Both the position numbers and the translations under genes were made by a program. A stretch of DNA of 64,000 nucleotides from Phymatolithon calcareum (lineage: Eukaryota > Rhodophyta > Florideophyceae > Hapalidiales). The notes under the pieces were generated by a model. It did not search any database. It saw nothing but the letters and a program-made list of their open reading frames with translations, and was not told the DNA's origin. Each line of letters opens with the position of its first letter. The first letter of the stretch is position 1. The stretch spans positions 1,054,001-1,118,000 of the forward strand of contig OZ345376.1 in NCBI GenBank assembly GCA_977006965.1, read 5' to 3'. Shown here one piece after another: positions 43,022-54,453 of this stretch.

Positions 43022-43819
43022 TATGCACTAGAGGCGCAAAATTTCGAAAATATGCAATATGAACTGTATGTGTATTGTTTTTTTGGATATTCGGGAAATA
43101 TTCATACCAAAGCAGATTTTTGAAAGCCGTTTGGTGTGAGCCACATTGCCCGAACCGTATATACTGCTGAATGTAACAGCATGGACAGTATGCATTTGGC
43201 GATCAGGCACGAGGGTGAGATTGGGATGTAGCGGGAGCAAAAGATTTTGGACGGCATGACAACATTTTGTCGTGGATTGCTGGAAGGTTAATGTCAGAGA
43301 TAAACCGGGATAGGGAACTGTATGTGTATTGTACAACACACGAATATTATGCCATTTGCTATGTACGATCAATATAGGCTTCCGATGAAGATAGAGGGTG
43401 GAGAGCGATATTTCCTGAAGAGGACAGTTTTGAAAAATGTCCCTCTTGGACATAGATATGTACATGACTTACGGGCACAACGCAATACGAGCTTCTCATC
43501 CACATTCCCGGTTTCACAGTAAGCTCTCGACGCGCGCTAGTCGGGCGCAAATTCGTTTAATTGTCACTGACGTACTTAATACTCGACTTTCGACAAGATG
43601 CGCTTCGTTCCGCCGCGGCCACCACAATTCGTGGAGTAATTTCCTCCCCGTACTGTGCGCATCCAAATTCAGCTCATTTCGAGTGTGGGAAGCACGGCCA
43701 CGCATCTACAGCATTGTAGCAGTCTGAATGTGTCACGGATAACTTTAGTTCTTCTTGTCTAAATTAGTTAAAATCTTGTTCTTGAAATCTATCCTATTCG
43801 GGGAATGTATCCCTCCCTC
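43022..43819. other. No gene recognised
   Basis: Short overlapping frames without family resemblance. Confidence 0.4.
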
Positions 43820-45575
43820 TTAGAAAGAACGAAAAAAACTACCTGTAAGTAGCGCGTAGGAGGAGTGATCAGACTGTACCATAGCGGAAGGTGGATGAGA
43901 GGCAGAAGCGGTGCCCCTTATGACTCCAGCTCTTCTCATGTAAGTATGTACCTGTGCAAGGGCTATCCTTCTGTTATGGAAAACGGTATACATATTGTCC
44001 TCCAGTTCCGGCGGAACCTCTTCCGGATTATGTTGGAGCCAATGGGACCTTGCAACGCATGGGACTATGGCTGCATAGATCTTTTCCTGAATGCCTCTTT
44101 GGGTGCTTACAATGTGACATACGAACCAGAACGTCGATGCGGTGTCTTCCATGTCTTCCAAAGTTGAGAAGAAATGCGACTGTAGGATAAATGGTAAGTG
44201 AAACTCTAGATCTCCAGGCCTGAAGGCAAGAGTTTCAATGATGTCCCCATGGCTAAAGTAAGGCTCAGGAACTCCGCTGGTGCGTGCAGACACGATACAG
44301 TCTCATATTTGGACTACTGTAGCCTGTGAATCAAAAGGATAGGTCGTTGATAGGAATAAGATGAGAGCTTCTCGAGAGGAAGAGGAAGAATTTGTCAGAG
44401 TTTGAATAGTTTCATCTAATCCGCTTAGATTCCAATGCAATGATTGATGTTCACTCGACAATACTGCACTTGGAGAGAGCATGGACTGTCCTTGATTCAT
44501 GAGCTCTTTCTCAATACAGCGATCCGGTCCGAACGTGCCCTGAATAACGGAAACAGGGGCATCTGGTATGGTATCTTCGAGCTTCGACATGCTGTCCCTT
44601 CCGTCCAGAAACATTTCCTCCGGATGTTAGTAATCGCACTTGTCTCCTGCTCCTCCGATTCTGCTTTGGGACTGAGCATGGCTTTCACCCTATTCGACGT
44701 CGTTTCTACGTATTTCTCCGTCACTTGACCAAGAGCTACTGCTTCCATGGATATCAGAGATGTTCCCAAGCTTTGACAAATTAGTCCTCGAAGCGCAATA
44801 GCAAGCACATGAACTGCTCGAAGTGAGTTGTCGCACGACTCTAGCAAAGCTCAGTTCGTCTTCGCAGTGTACGTTTCAACAAGCATTTCGATGGCACATT
44901 TGTGCAGCCTCCGTTCTTCTTCAACTTCTCAGTACATCGGTGACTCTTCTACATCCGACTGTTCCTCTTCGACGGCAAGGATACTACCCTTCGCACTTTC
45001 CGCACGTTGTGCACTGGGAAAGATGCCCGTGACCAATTTATTGTACTTTAGGGTAACCTGAAGGCTTAAAAAGCGATTCTGCAGAATTCTGAGCTCGCTC
45101 AGATTCGTTTCGAGATGATCCGCGGACTTCTCGGAGATCTCATCAACGTCCAGATCCTTCTCGTTCTCTGGTACAACCGCGAGTAGAATATTCCATATCG
45201 ATAATTCGTCTTCAATATTCCTCGGAGATTCCTCGTCCCTGCTCTTTGAATCATGAAAGATGATCTCAAACCAGTCTCCCTTCGCGCTTTATACTGTCTC
45301 ATACGATTGAATCTTCTCCATAAAGAAAAGCATATATCTGAAAAGAAGCTTTCGAGTGCTGGTGTTTCCAGTGGTGAGTAGCTCGAGAATGCTCTTGCGG
45401 ATTTCTTGGATAGAATGCTTCCGTTTAGGTCCAAAGTGATCAGACTAAAGGTCCGGACATTTCGCACGAGATGGTTTCACACGCGTTCTTGGCGGGTCTC
45501 CCACGACGTCTACACTCATAGTTGACGTCGTAATCTTACCTTCGGGCTGTGCCAACGTTATCTCCGGCGTACACT
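43820..45575 (-). pseudogene. Decayed ORF of about 585 codons, unknown protein
   Basis: Reading one minus-strand frame and passing over stops gives continuous protein-like sequence: an acidic N-terminal part, KHSIQEIRKSILELL, DWFEIIFHDSKSRDEESP, an acidic coiled-coil-like part, then after one frameshift a part ending ...HTYMRRAG. Breaks: TAG 45445-45447, TAA 45289-45291, TGA 44929-44931, TGA 44851-44853, frameshift near 44600-44640, TGA 44303-44305. There is no gap at the breaks, so they look like point lesions, not introns. I do not recognise the family; it may be a dead host gene or a transposon-borne one. Confidence 0.5.
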
Positions 45576-45579
45576 ACAG

Positions 45580-47743
45580 CTTGTGTCCGCTTCCCGCAGG
45601 ATCGCAGCTATCCGGGGATTTTTCAGCAGAGAAATCGTGGTTTTTCACATGTATCAAAATGTTCACAATGCTGCTCCAGAGAATGAATAGCCACACGCGT
45701 CCTGTTTCGCGTTCAAAGGTGCTCTTCGTGTTACCACGTGTCGCAGAAAAGAGCATAGCTCATAAACCAAATGTAACAATGTGCCGACCGAGGCTTGAAC
45801 TCAGTGACGCCATTACATCTTCCTGAATCCAGCTTGAAAACGTGGAAAAACGTGGCGTAAAGGACATAACTGTGGTTAATATAGTCCAGAGCAACACGTA
45901 ATCAATGCATCGACGCTTCTCTATAACCTTCGTGAGGTGTTCTGCCTTCTTCGAAGGTAATAATCCCTTCCTAGTCCAGTCTCTAGTTCAACGCGGTCAG
46001 CTTCTCACCGAACTCACTCCTAATTTTTCCAAGCTCCTGGATCAGGAGCTTGTTGATTTACTGCACGACCACAGCTGTGTGACCATTATTACGGTCATCT
46101 TCGCGTGTTCCATGACTACGACTGTCTCTGATCGTGTTGTTCCCATCTCGGACTCTGGTCATGACTCGAAATGGGTGACGGAAACGTTGTATTTGAAGAC
46201 GAGGGAATGACTTTGGTCGTCTTAACACAGCTGTATATGTGATCACTCCGCACCTTCTTCGACTCATTGCAACGGTTTTGTCCATTCCCATAAATATAAT
46301 TAAAAGTATATTACCATGGCCCTTCGAATCCGCCAGAAAGGCCGTTACAAAATGGGTACGCTGTATTGAAACTAAAACATCACAATTCTGTAGATACAGC
46401 ACTGCAATTAGAAACTATTCTAATTACATTCTCTCTTTTCTACTTTAATCTGGTTTTCATCAAAAGTTGGCTATCTATACAAGTTTTTTTGCAGACGGTA
46501 GTGAATTGCACATACAACTACATATCTCGAAACGTATCGCCACTTGAACGTTCTATAGGACACTGTAAATTTGCCGTCTTCCTAAATTCCCAAAGACTTC
46601 GACGAAACTGTCGTGCACACAGTTGTCCCCGTCAACTGTGAAGTTCGATCAGTCATAACCAGATAAGATCGGGAGCAGGTCACAGCTAACATGTGCACGA
46701 CATTTGTAGACCATGTTTGGTTCTGCGTCGGCGAGCGGGTAAGGTTCCACATTTTCATTATCGGTTCTCGATTGTGCCAGCGCACTTTTGACGAATCGCA
46801 TATCATTCCTCTCTACTCCAAAGGACAGCCACTACTACTCTCTACATTCCTGTTTCATTCACATTCCCTATCCAGACTTCTCCTCTGCTCGTACCGGACA
46901 TGAGCTACTTGTAACCCGCTGACAAAGCTTGTCTTCGCGAACGTTCAAATCCTCGTTCGGTATGTACTTCCCCTATTTCCGCTCTGAACAATTTTCGGAT
47001 ATTCGCTTCTGGCAACATCTATTTCGTATTCCCCCACGTCTAGGTCGGAAAGAACTCAGCGATGTACAAGCTCTTCATACTACAGGTCGGCTGCACGCGT
47101 ATCGCAAGCTCCTCGTAACCATTCATACGCTACTAAGGTAGGACGTCGTCCGCGTCACACACAAGCATACTGCAATTCGCATTCTTTCCGCTACTTCGCC
47201 CTTCAGCTATTTCCGAGTAATTTGTAAGTAAGCTCCAAGATCTATTGTTCATGTGCAATAAATCTACGCAAATTTCCTTCATCTGCATTGCGCCGCATTT
47301 TCCCGCATATTGTTCCTCTGCACATTGTAATATTGTTCACGTACAGTAGGGAAAACATGTAACTCTCCATTTTGGAACGTTGCTGAGTACGATATTCAAA
47401 ATGCTGTTTGTTCGTCATCCGTTCTCGATTATCCCCAATAACAAATGTTCATTTCTCATATTCCATATTACCAATGCTCCATACTATCTGTTAACTTGCT
47501 CGCCGTCAATGCAGCCCCCAAGATTTCACACTGATCGCAATTCTCTCCGGCTTCCCATATCTTCAATAGTTCCGCCTTCATGAATTATTCATATATTCGA
47601 TGCTCCCCCACGGACACAATCAAAAGTTTGCATCTACTTCACCACACTGCTCCCTGTGCAAAATTTAATGCGTCTCTTAACTCGTGACCGATCGATATTC
47701 AATTTGCGTTATTGTCATATTTCTTATGCCTTCATCAGGCATA
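45580..47743. other. No gene recognised
   Basis: AT-rich with short frames. A T-arm-like CTGAGTTCAAGCCTCGG (minus strand, about 45785-45806) is isolated and lacks the rest of a tRNA. Confidence 0.4.
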
Positions 47744-50250
47744 AGGGCGGGACCTAATGTTCGGACAGTTCTTACAAAAATTAAAAACAAAATAACTTCT
47801 AACCATCCGGTAGTAACGGGACTTATATGCACTGAAAGCTCATTGGCACGACTTTTTAAAAAGAAGTTTAGTCGTACCATAAGTTGCTTTTCGCCCTTTT
47901 CTTGAAGAAATTTGAAAGCCTAGAGCACTCAGAGACCTCCAAATTTCTCCTCAATGTCCAAATTCAGCGGACAGTTGTAATCAAAATTTTATCAGAATTA
48001 AGGGAACAAATTGGGTTCATGAAGGCGATGCACGCGCTCAGCGCGGCTGCGCACGCGGCACGTGCTCGAATCTCTGCGCTTCGTCTATGGCATCGAGCTC
48101 CGAGCGCACCTTGCTAGCAAGCTCGGCAAGGAGATTCACGGCGGGAAGTGCGGGAGCCGCACCAACATTCGCTCGATGCACGGTGCTTCCTTCGTACTGT
48201 GAGGCACCTCGGGGTGCATGCGGCGCGTGAGCTACAGTTTGTGGGGCTGCCGGTGTCTGCGCCACGCGTACACTTCGCCGCCGCACTGCAGTGCGGTACT
48301 TCGCTATCGCTCGACGTGTACTCAGGCTGCGATACGATTCTCGAAAGTCGGCAACGCTCATGTTAGCGAGGCGTGCACGGCGCCTCGTTTGCGATTCTTC
48401 CTGTGTTGTCAGCCTTGTGCGTCGTTCTTGCTCGCGCTATCCCTTGGGCAGCTGGCGCTGTAATGCCGCAACTTGCTCTTCCTGTCTCTTCAATTCGTCT
48501 GCTGCTGCTTTCTGCTACGCGGCTGCGATGGCGACGTCGCTCGTGAGCTCGTCGCAACGCTGTGTGTTGACGAACCCGCTGCACAGCAGCGTTACTTTGC
48601 TGCGGATAATACTTCTTCGCGCCTCCTCGCGCTTTCTCTCCATCAATTGCGAGAGTGCCTGGACATTTAGAGTTGTTGCTGTGTCATTTGCATCACGCGT
48701 GCGCGGAGTGCCCAGTAACAGAGATGGGTTTAACGACCATAAGCCTGCACGTCTGAAAGAGACCGTAACGTTATTGCGCGTAAAGGATTTGTAGTACGCC
48801 TCACAGAGCACAGCACAGTAGTCGTACATGTCTAGCTTGCTAATATCGTCCGTCTTGATCAGCTTCGCGATTGCGTCGTTGAGTGGCGTCTTGAACGACG
48901 CAAACAGAACAACATCGCATGGTTGCGTCTTGCCGGAGGTGTGCGCGGCCAATGCGTACACCTCGATGTTGTTCTGACGGAAGAGGTGCAGCACACTTAG
49001 AGACATCTGCGCCACATACCCGTCGTAGGTAAGCAGCACTTTGCGGTTGGTGGCAGTAAGGTCGCGCACGCTGTTAACAAAGCTGACACCCCAATTGTAG
49101 ATGTTCTCCGTGTCATTTCCACCGCCCTCCTCACGAAGTGCCACGCAGGCGCCGTGTGGAAGTAAGCTCGCGTACGTTTGCACCTCAACTCTCCCATTCA
49201 CTAAAACTTGCCTATAAGGCAAACGCTTGCCTCTAAAGACGAACAAGGGCGGGCCAGTCTCTCCCACCGCGCATACTACTGGTAGCATCGACGCGCGCGT
49301 GGCCCGCATGAACTCAAGACGCGAAAAATCTTCTTTGCTTCCGCGCCGCATGTAGCGCCGCTTTCGCGAATTGCCGCACGCGTCGCGGCCAGCCGTTTCA
49401 CCTGTCTCGTCCAGGTTCCACATTCGAGTCGCGCCTATGTCGTGGGTCTTAATAAGCTTCTCGACAGTTGCAAAGTGCGTACTGAGCTTTTCTGTACGCA
49501 CAGCCGCGAAGCGCTTGCCATCCTGACGCAGAGGGACTATGAACTTGAGTTTGCTCTGATGCCGACGCTCGAACGCGCGCACAAACTTGATATCCAGTCT
49601 GTTGTTCTTAAATGCAAGAGCAGCACGGCGTGAAGCGGGAAGATGCTTGACGAACAGAGTGAGTGCGTCGTACCGGTGATGTCGCGTGAGCGGAACACCG
49701 TGGTCTGCAAACCATTGCAACATATTTACAACAACTGACTCTTCGGTAGCAGTGAGACTTATTAGCCGCCCCGCCTTGGCTCGCACAGATCGGTGACGAT
49801 CTCGTCGCAAAGCGTCGATCAGCGTAAACTTAGGGACATGGAATCGCTTCTGCGCCTCGCGATAGCTCATGTTGTGCTTCTTTATTGCTTCATGTGCTTC
49901 GCGAGCCGGCGCTGTGCTGTCTTCGGATTCCTGATGCGCCAGTCCGGCGCGTGGGTAGCTGCACATGTTGGTCGCCGGCTTCTGAATATTCGCGTGGTTT
50001 CCCGCTTATTTTCCTCTCCTTCTAAAACGGCTTTATCGGAACAGCTCAAACTTCGTCAAACATACAATCATGAGGCGCAGAATCCATCGGGCAATTTTCA
50101 ATTGAAAAATATGAGACATTTAGCCTGTATCTAAACCCGAAAAGACGTTAATGCGCCAGAAACTGACTAGATCCTAATTTACAGAAAAATTTGCTTGGTT
50201 TCACTGTCCAGTGATTTGGACACTGCGTCCCAATATTATGTCCCCCCCTT
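47744..50250 (-). mobile_element. pogo-type DNA transposon with TA target duplication
   Basis: Imperfect TIRs are flanked by TA (47742-47743 and 50251-50252). The left end reads AGGGCGGGACCTAATGTTCGGAC inward, and the right end, complemented, reads AAGGGGGGGACATAATATTGGGAC. A 483-codon pogo-like transposase lies inside. The right end falls at the last codons of the ORF at 50250-50873. Confidence 0.75.
48515..49966 (-). CDS. pogo/Tigger-family transposase (DDE_1 type)
   Basis: An intact 483-codon ORF. A psq/CENP-B-like helix-turn-helix is near residues 30-55 (SYREAQKRFHVPKFTLIDAL). A DDE_1-type domain follows: RMWNLDETG (Asp at about 185), LLTYDGYVAQ (Asp at about 313), TQPCDVVLF (Asp at about 350). 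D2-D3 spacing of about 36 suits pogo-like enzymes. All three acids are present, so it may still be functional, although YDGYVAQ is an unusual form of the usual VDGHxSH. Stop-ridden C-terminal-like sequence continues downstream to about 48038, so the original protein may have been longer. Confidence 0.8.
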   Translation of the reverse strand: MCSYPRAGLAHQESEDSTAPAREAHEAIKKHNMSYREAQKRFHVPKFTLIDALRRDRHRSVRAKAGRLISLTATEESVVVNMLQWFADHGVPLTRHHRYDALTLFVKHLPASRRAALAFKNNRLDIKFVRAFERRHQSKLKFIVPLRQDGKRFAAVRTEKLSTHFATVEKLIKTHDIGATRMWNLDETGETAGRDACGNSRKRRYMRRGSKEDFSRLEFMRATRASMLPVVCAVGETGPPLFVFRGKRLPYRQVLVNGRVEVQTYASLLPHGACVALREEGGGNDTENIYNWGVSFVNSVRDLTATNRKVLLTYDGYVAQMSLSVLHLFRQNNIEVYALAAHTSGKTQPCDVVLFASFKTPLNDAIAKLIKTDDISKLDMYDYCAVLCEAYYKSFTRNNVTVSFRRAGLWSLNPSLLLGTPRTRDANDTATTLNVQALSQLMERKREEARRSIIRSKVTLLCSGFVNTQRCDELTSDVAIAAA

Positions 50251-50873
50251 TATTTCAATTCCACCATCCGGTGGCCGTCATTGCACGGAGCCACCCTGTT
50301 CCACTCTAGAAGCGGATTCTCGCCTTCCACTAAATTATTTTGGGCTTGCAAACTATCCATGCCATCACGGAAATCCACCAAACTTTGACTCACCGAGTAA
50401 CCCGCCTCTCGTCTCACGGGTAGCAGTTTGTCAATGAAGAGGTTCCGCAACTCGCGAACACATCGTTTATCGGTAGTCTTAAAATGACGTTCCTCCAATG
50501 CGTCAAAGTCTTCCCCAAAAGCGGTGGCTGTCGCGTCATTATCCATATTCGCGTACTTTTCAAGCGCACCCTTCAGCGCCACATTGATCATTTTCTTCGT
50601 TCCCGATTCCGGGCCTTCCAATAGAATAAAATGCGTGACCCTGCTAACACTCGGACCTTCGTCACTGTGTTCTGCTCCACGTGCTTCCTCAAGAGCCGGG
50701 ACTCTTGCGCCTATCGCCCGGATGCCATTATTCATTTCTTCCAGCCGCGCCAATATCGCGCTTAGAGCATCCGCGTCGGAAGTCGCACCAGCCTCCCGAA
50801 CAGTTACGTCTTCCGTGCCACTACATCCTCTTCCATTGTCCTTTTGCTCCGAACGGAACATTTCCTGCTGCAT
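50250..50873 (-). CDS. Hypothetical protein, 3' end hit by the pogo-type element
   Basis: A 207-codon ORF, acidic, with a short helical stretch (ALSAILARLEEMNNGIRAIG) and no recognised domain. Its stop TAA is made of the TA target site plus the first base of the transposon end. Without the insertion it would read two further codons and stop. It may be a real small gene or part of an older element. Homology is unknown to me. Confidence 0.35.
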   Translation of the reverse strand: MQQEMFRSEQKDNGRGCSGTEDVTVREAGATSDADALSAILARLEEMNNGIRAIGARVPALEEARGAEHSDEGPSVSRVTHFILLEGPESGTKKMINVALKGALEKYANMDNDATATAFGEDFDALEERHFKTTDKRCVRELRNLFIDKLLPVRREAGYSVSQSLVDFRDGMDSLQAQNNLVEGENPLLEWNRVAPCNDGHRMVELK

Positions 50874-51328
50874 CGTACTTTTCTGAAGAAGAAAGACATG
50901 CCAACTGCGCAGTTTCGTGTGTACAGTTCAAAAAAAATTAGAACAATTGACTGTAATGTCGGACGCGTTTCCGCTGGAAACTCTTGCGGTACACTAAACG
51001 GACGGTGCAGACAAGTAGGGCAATTCGTTAAAGAAGGGACCGACGGACCACGACATATTCCTCGACTAACATGGCGCAGTTCCGCACAAACAGTTGCGTA
51101 CTCCAAGAAACGTGACGCTCCAGCCCGCACTAAGAACAACCCAGGTACTCGAGCATCTTTCCAAAGAAAAAGGAAAGCGTAGGTTTACCTTTGCAATGCT
51201 GATGATGTTCATCGCTCCTCAACAACCCCGTCTGCACTGCTTGCGCTCCGAAACTTTCTGACATGAAGAAGCCCGAAAAAATTTTATTCGTTTACTGCAG
51301 GCGATTGAGACCTGTTCACGATGCTAAA
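50874..51328. other. Intergenic, no gene recognised
   Basis: Lies between the hypothetical ORF and the 3' end of the GTPase-Sel1 gene, both on the minus strand. Nothing else was seen. Confidence 0.4.
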
Positions 51329-53212
51329 TCACACATCATCACCTTCCGCCCTCTTCCTCAACTGAGCAGCGCGAACCGCGTCTGCCCGTAAACCATCTGC
51401 CCCATTCTGTAGCAACGCTCCGAGAGCGACCATTGCATCCACATGACCACCTTCTTCAATAGCTCGACTGTACATCTCAGCTGCGCGAACCCGGTCCGCC
51501 GGTAAACCTTCTGCCCCATTATGTAGCAAACATCCGAGATTGTACATTGTCGTGCCATCCCCACCTTCTTCAATAGCTCGACTGTACATCTCAGCTGCGC
51601 GAACCGCGTCCGCCGGTACACCTTCTGCCCCATTTTGTAACAAGACTCCGAGATTGTTCATTGCTGTGACATCCCCACCTTCTTCAATAGCTCGACTGTA
51701 CATCTCAGCTGCGCGAACCGCGTCCGCCGGTACACCTTCTGCCCCATGTTGTAGCATCCATCCGAGATTGTTCATTGCGATCACATGCCCACCTTCTTCA
51801 ATAGCTCGACTGTACATCTCAGCTGCGCGAACTGGGTCTGCCGGTACACCATCAGCGCCATGTTGTAGCAAACATCCGAGATTGTTCATTCCCGTGATAT
51901 CCCCACCTTCTTCAATAGCTCGACTGTACATCTCAGCTGCGCGAACCGGGTCTGCCGGTACACCATCGGCGCCACGTTTTAGCAAATATCCGAGATTCAT
52001 CATTGCCCTTACATTCCCACCTTCTTCAATAGCTCGACTGTACATCTCAGCTGCGCGAACCGCGTCCGCCGGTACACCTTCTGCCCCATGTTGTAGCAAC
52101 GATCCGAGATTGTTCATTGCGATCACATGCCCACCTTCTTCAATAGCTCGACTGTACATCTCAGCTGCGCGAACCGGGTCCGCCGGTAAACCATCAGCGC
52201 CATAGTGTAGCAACACTCCGAGATTGTTCATTGCCGTGGTATCCCCACCTTCTTCAATAGCTCGACTGTACATCTCAGCTGCGCGAACCTGGTCCGCCGG
52301 TACACCATCTGCTTGTCTATCTTCCTGAATTGCCCCATCGGGGACATCCAGATCGAACGCCACGATATCTTCTCTCTTTCCCTCCTCCATATTTCGCTCT
52401 TCTGTTGATCTCTGTGACTTCTTGGACTTGTGCTCACTCAGTGCTTGCTCCATTGCGCTGATTCGCTTTTCAGAACTAAGCTTTCGTAGCTCATAGTCTG
52501 CCATCATTTCCCTAAATTCTTCTCCCTTAGCATTCTCGATTTGGCTGACGCGATCCTCGGCAGCCTCCAGCAGCTTTTCCAAGTTCTGCGTTTCAACGCT
52601 AGAAACAACCGTGTACAATGGCTTCGTCACGGGAAGACCATGGAGTAGAAGGTTCAACTTCTTCGTCATATGGCATTCGTCTTTTGCTCCGAGAAGAGAG
52701 CTCTCCATCGGTACGTGGCACCAGTGGCTTGTGTACCGATCATCCGTCAATTTTTTTCGCATTCGGCATTCCGTTTCCGAGTTTCGTAACAACGCCTCAA
52801 CATTCTCTTCCATCTTGTTCACTATTACCCCGAACCGGTCATTCGTGTCCACCGAAATAGCATCGAGTACCAGCTTTATCGTCAGCGTGTCGCTTCTTCT
52901 CACTCGGCCGTCATCCAAAGCGACAACGAACGCAATCCTGAGTGCCACATTTTCGGAGAGTAATCTGTCCAGCTCTTCGCCCGCTTGCTTACTTCTCGTA
53001 AAATCGCAAAGACCAGGAGTGTCGTACAGCGTCAAGTTCCCCACCTGATATGCTTGGAGAACTTCTGTCAAACCTTCACATATGCTGGGCCCACTTCTAA
53101 ACTGTGCACTTCCGGCGAGTCCGTTGAGGAGAGTGCTTTTTCCAGCCCCCGGGTTTCCGACAAATGCAATCGCTGGCCGGTGGGCACAGGAGCTCGACGT
53201 GGCTTCGCTCAT
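51329..53212 (-). CDS. GTPase with C-terminal Sel1 repeats (GIMAP/AIG1-like candidate)
   Basis: An intact 627-codon ORF; start context AACAATGAGC. The GTPase domain (about 1-200) has a canonical P-loop GNPGAGKST (19-27), a G3 motif LYDTPGLCD (62-70) and a G4-like VNKME. The closest remembered families are AIG1/GIMAP and related P-loop GTPases. A coiled coil follows (about 215-290). Then come eight full Sel1-like repeats of 38 residues (ADPVRAAEMYSRAIEEGG, then AMNNLGxLLQHGADGVP) and a partial ninth. Sel1 solenoids bind proteins, so this could be a switch-plus-scaffold protein acting in the cytosol; no signal peptide is seen. It is the intact paralogue of the giant gene at 15677-19762. Confidence 0.87.
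   Translation of the reverse strand: MSEATSSSCAHRPAIAFVGNPGAGKSTLLNGLAGSAQFRSGPSICEGLTEVLQAYQVGNLTLYDTPGLCDFTRSKQAGEELDRLLSENVALRIAFVVALDDGRVRRSDTLTIKLVLDAISVDTNDRFGVIVNKMEENVEALLRNSETECRMRKKLTDDRYTSHWCHVPMESSLLGAKDECHMTKKLNLLLHGLPVTKPLYTVVSSVETQNLEKLLEAAEDRVSQIENAKGEEFREMMADYELRKLSSEKRISAMEQALSEHKSKKSQRSTEERNMEEGKREDIVAFDLDVPDGAIQEDRQADGVPADQVRAAEMYSRAIEEGGDTTAMNNLGVLLHYGADGLPADPVRAAEMYSRAIEEGGHVIAMNNLGSLLQHGAEGVPADAVRAAEMYSRAIEEGGNVRAMMNLGYLLKRGADGVPADPVRAAEMYSRAIEEGGDITGMNNLGCLLQHGADGVPADPVRAAEMYSRAIEEGGHVIAMNNLGWMLQHGAEGVPADAVRAAEMYSRAIEEGGDVTAMNNLGVLLQNGAEGVPADAVRAAEMYSRAIEEGGDGTTMYNLGCLLHNGAEGLPADRVRAAEMYSRAIEEGGHVDAMVALGALLQNGADGLRADAVRAAQLRKRAEGDDV
51360..52320 (-). repeat. 114-bp tandem array encoding Sel1 repeats
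   Basis: Nine units at 114-bp spacing, marked on the plus strand by CCACCTTCTTCAATAGCTCG. They are more diverse than the downstream units of the 15677-19762 array, but the AEMYSRAIEEGG core is invariant in every full unit. Confidence 0.9.
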
Positions 53213-53513
53213 TGTTACTAAGAACTTGACGGACGATAAACGTTGATTACCGTTTCACCCTGCATGTGGGAGGACTGATGAAAGAGTAGTGGTGCGGGTC
53301 GCTTCGTTGCAGCTGCACCTCTTATGCGCTTTGCAAAATAAAGGACAACAACGCACATACGACAGTATGATAAATTCGCCGATGATTGGCTTTCTACTCT
53401 GCTCGATGTGCAGTACCAGGGAGTTGCGGGAAATCTCGTTTTTGGGTCTTCTATGTAAAATGGAAAAAAAATTGAGCTCACCGTGAGAAGCACACTTCTT
53501 GGGAAATGATATT

Positions 53514-53611
53514 GTTAGAAGCACAGAAAAAACGTGGAAAGACCTCGGCCACAAATCATGATGATGATGATTGTGGCCCAGGTCTTTCCACGTTTTTTCT
53601 GTGCTTCTAAC
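53514..53611. repeat. Long hairpin, about 45-bp arms
   Basis: The left arm starts GTTAGAAGCACAGAAAAAAC and the right arm ends in its complement. Arms are nearly perfect around an (ATG)n-like loop (ATGATGATGATG). The related sequence at about 60615-60660 has only one arm. Confidence 0.88.
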
Positions 53612-54453
53612 AACGCAGCGTATCACACTGTAAAATTTGCCACGGTCTGCAGCACGGAACATCATGTTCCGTGCTCCACACCGTGGCACCGCACGCAGCT
53701 TCGGCACTTGGTCTTGCGCAAGAGCGAAGCATCCAAACCCCGTGCCAGTTTTGTCCTGCTTTCCGGCGTTGTTCTGATGCATTGGCGTTGCAATCATATG
53801 CACCCCCAACTCGAAGATTACGAATCGGTGCGAACACGCATGTCGATCAAGCAACTTCACGAATCGCCATCATGCACGAGAAAGCGAATATGAAGACGGT
53901 ATACAGTAACATGCGTCGATATTATTAGAAATCTAGAGCGCGGTCCACCCCTCGTAAAAAATTCTAATCCAGATTTCATTCACATGGTTGCAACAGGGGA
54001 AAGCTAGACGGGGACATACGCAGAGAGGCTCATGCCGCATTTTCTGGACAGCCGTGTTTCGAGCTCGTATGAAACGAAAATGGCGAATTGGAAACGTTTC
54101 AATTGAGAGCTCGCGCAATAGGAAAATTGCTAGGGGTTGCGGGAAAATTCGAAATATCGAATAATTTCGTACCATTGATGTACCAAAATTTTATTGCAAG
54201 TGTGCCAGTATTTGCGTTTGGGGCTCGCTCTTTTCATAATGATAACACAAATTTAGTCATCATCATTGCTTTGCATAATAAAGACATTTTTTCAAGCAGC
54301 AGTTTAGTCAGCTGCTTCAATTCGGAGGTATTGAAATGCACGCAAGCTGTAATTTAACACTGTGTCCTTTTTGGACAGAGAAATGATACGTATTTCCAGT
54401 CAGATGCAGTGATGTTCCAACTTAGACATGCGTCAGTGCATTCCGACATTCTA

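Noticed and set aside
45780-45812. tRNA gene on the minus strand
   Set aside because: Only a T-arm (CTGAG TTCAAGC CTCGG) is present; no acceptor, D-arm or anticodon arm can be drawn.
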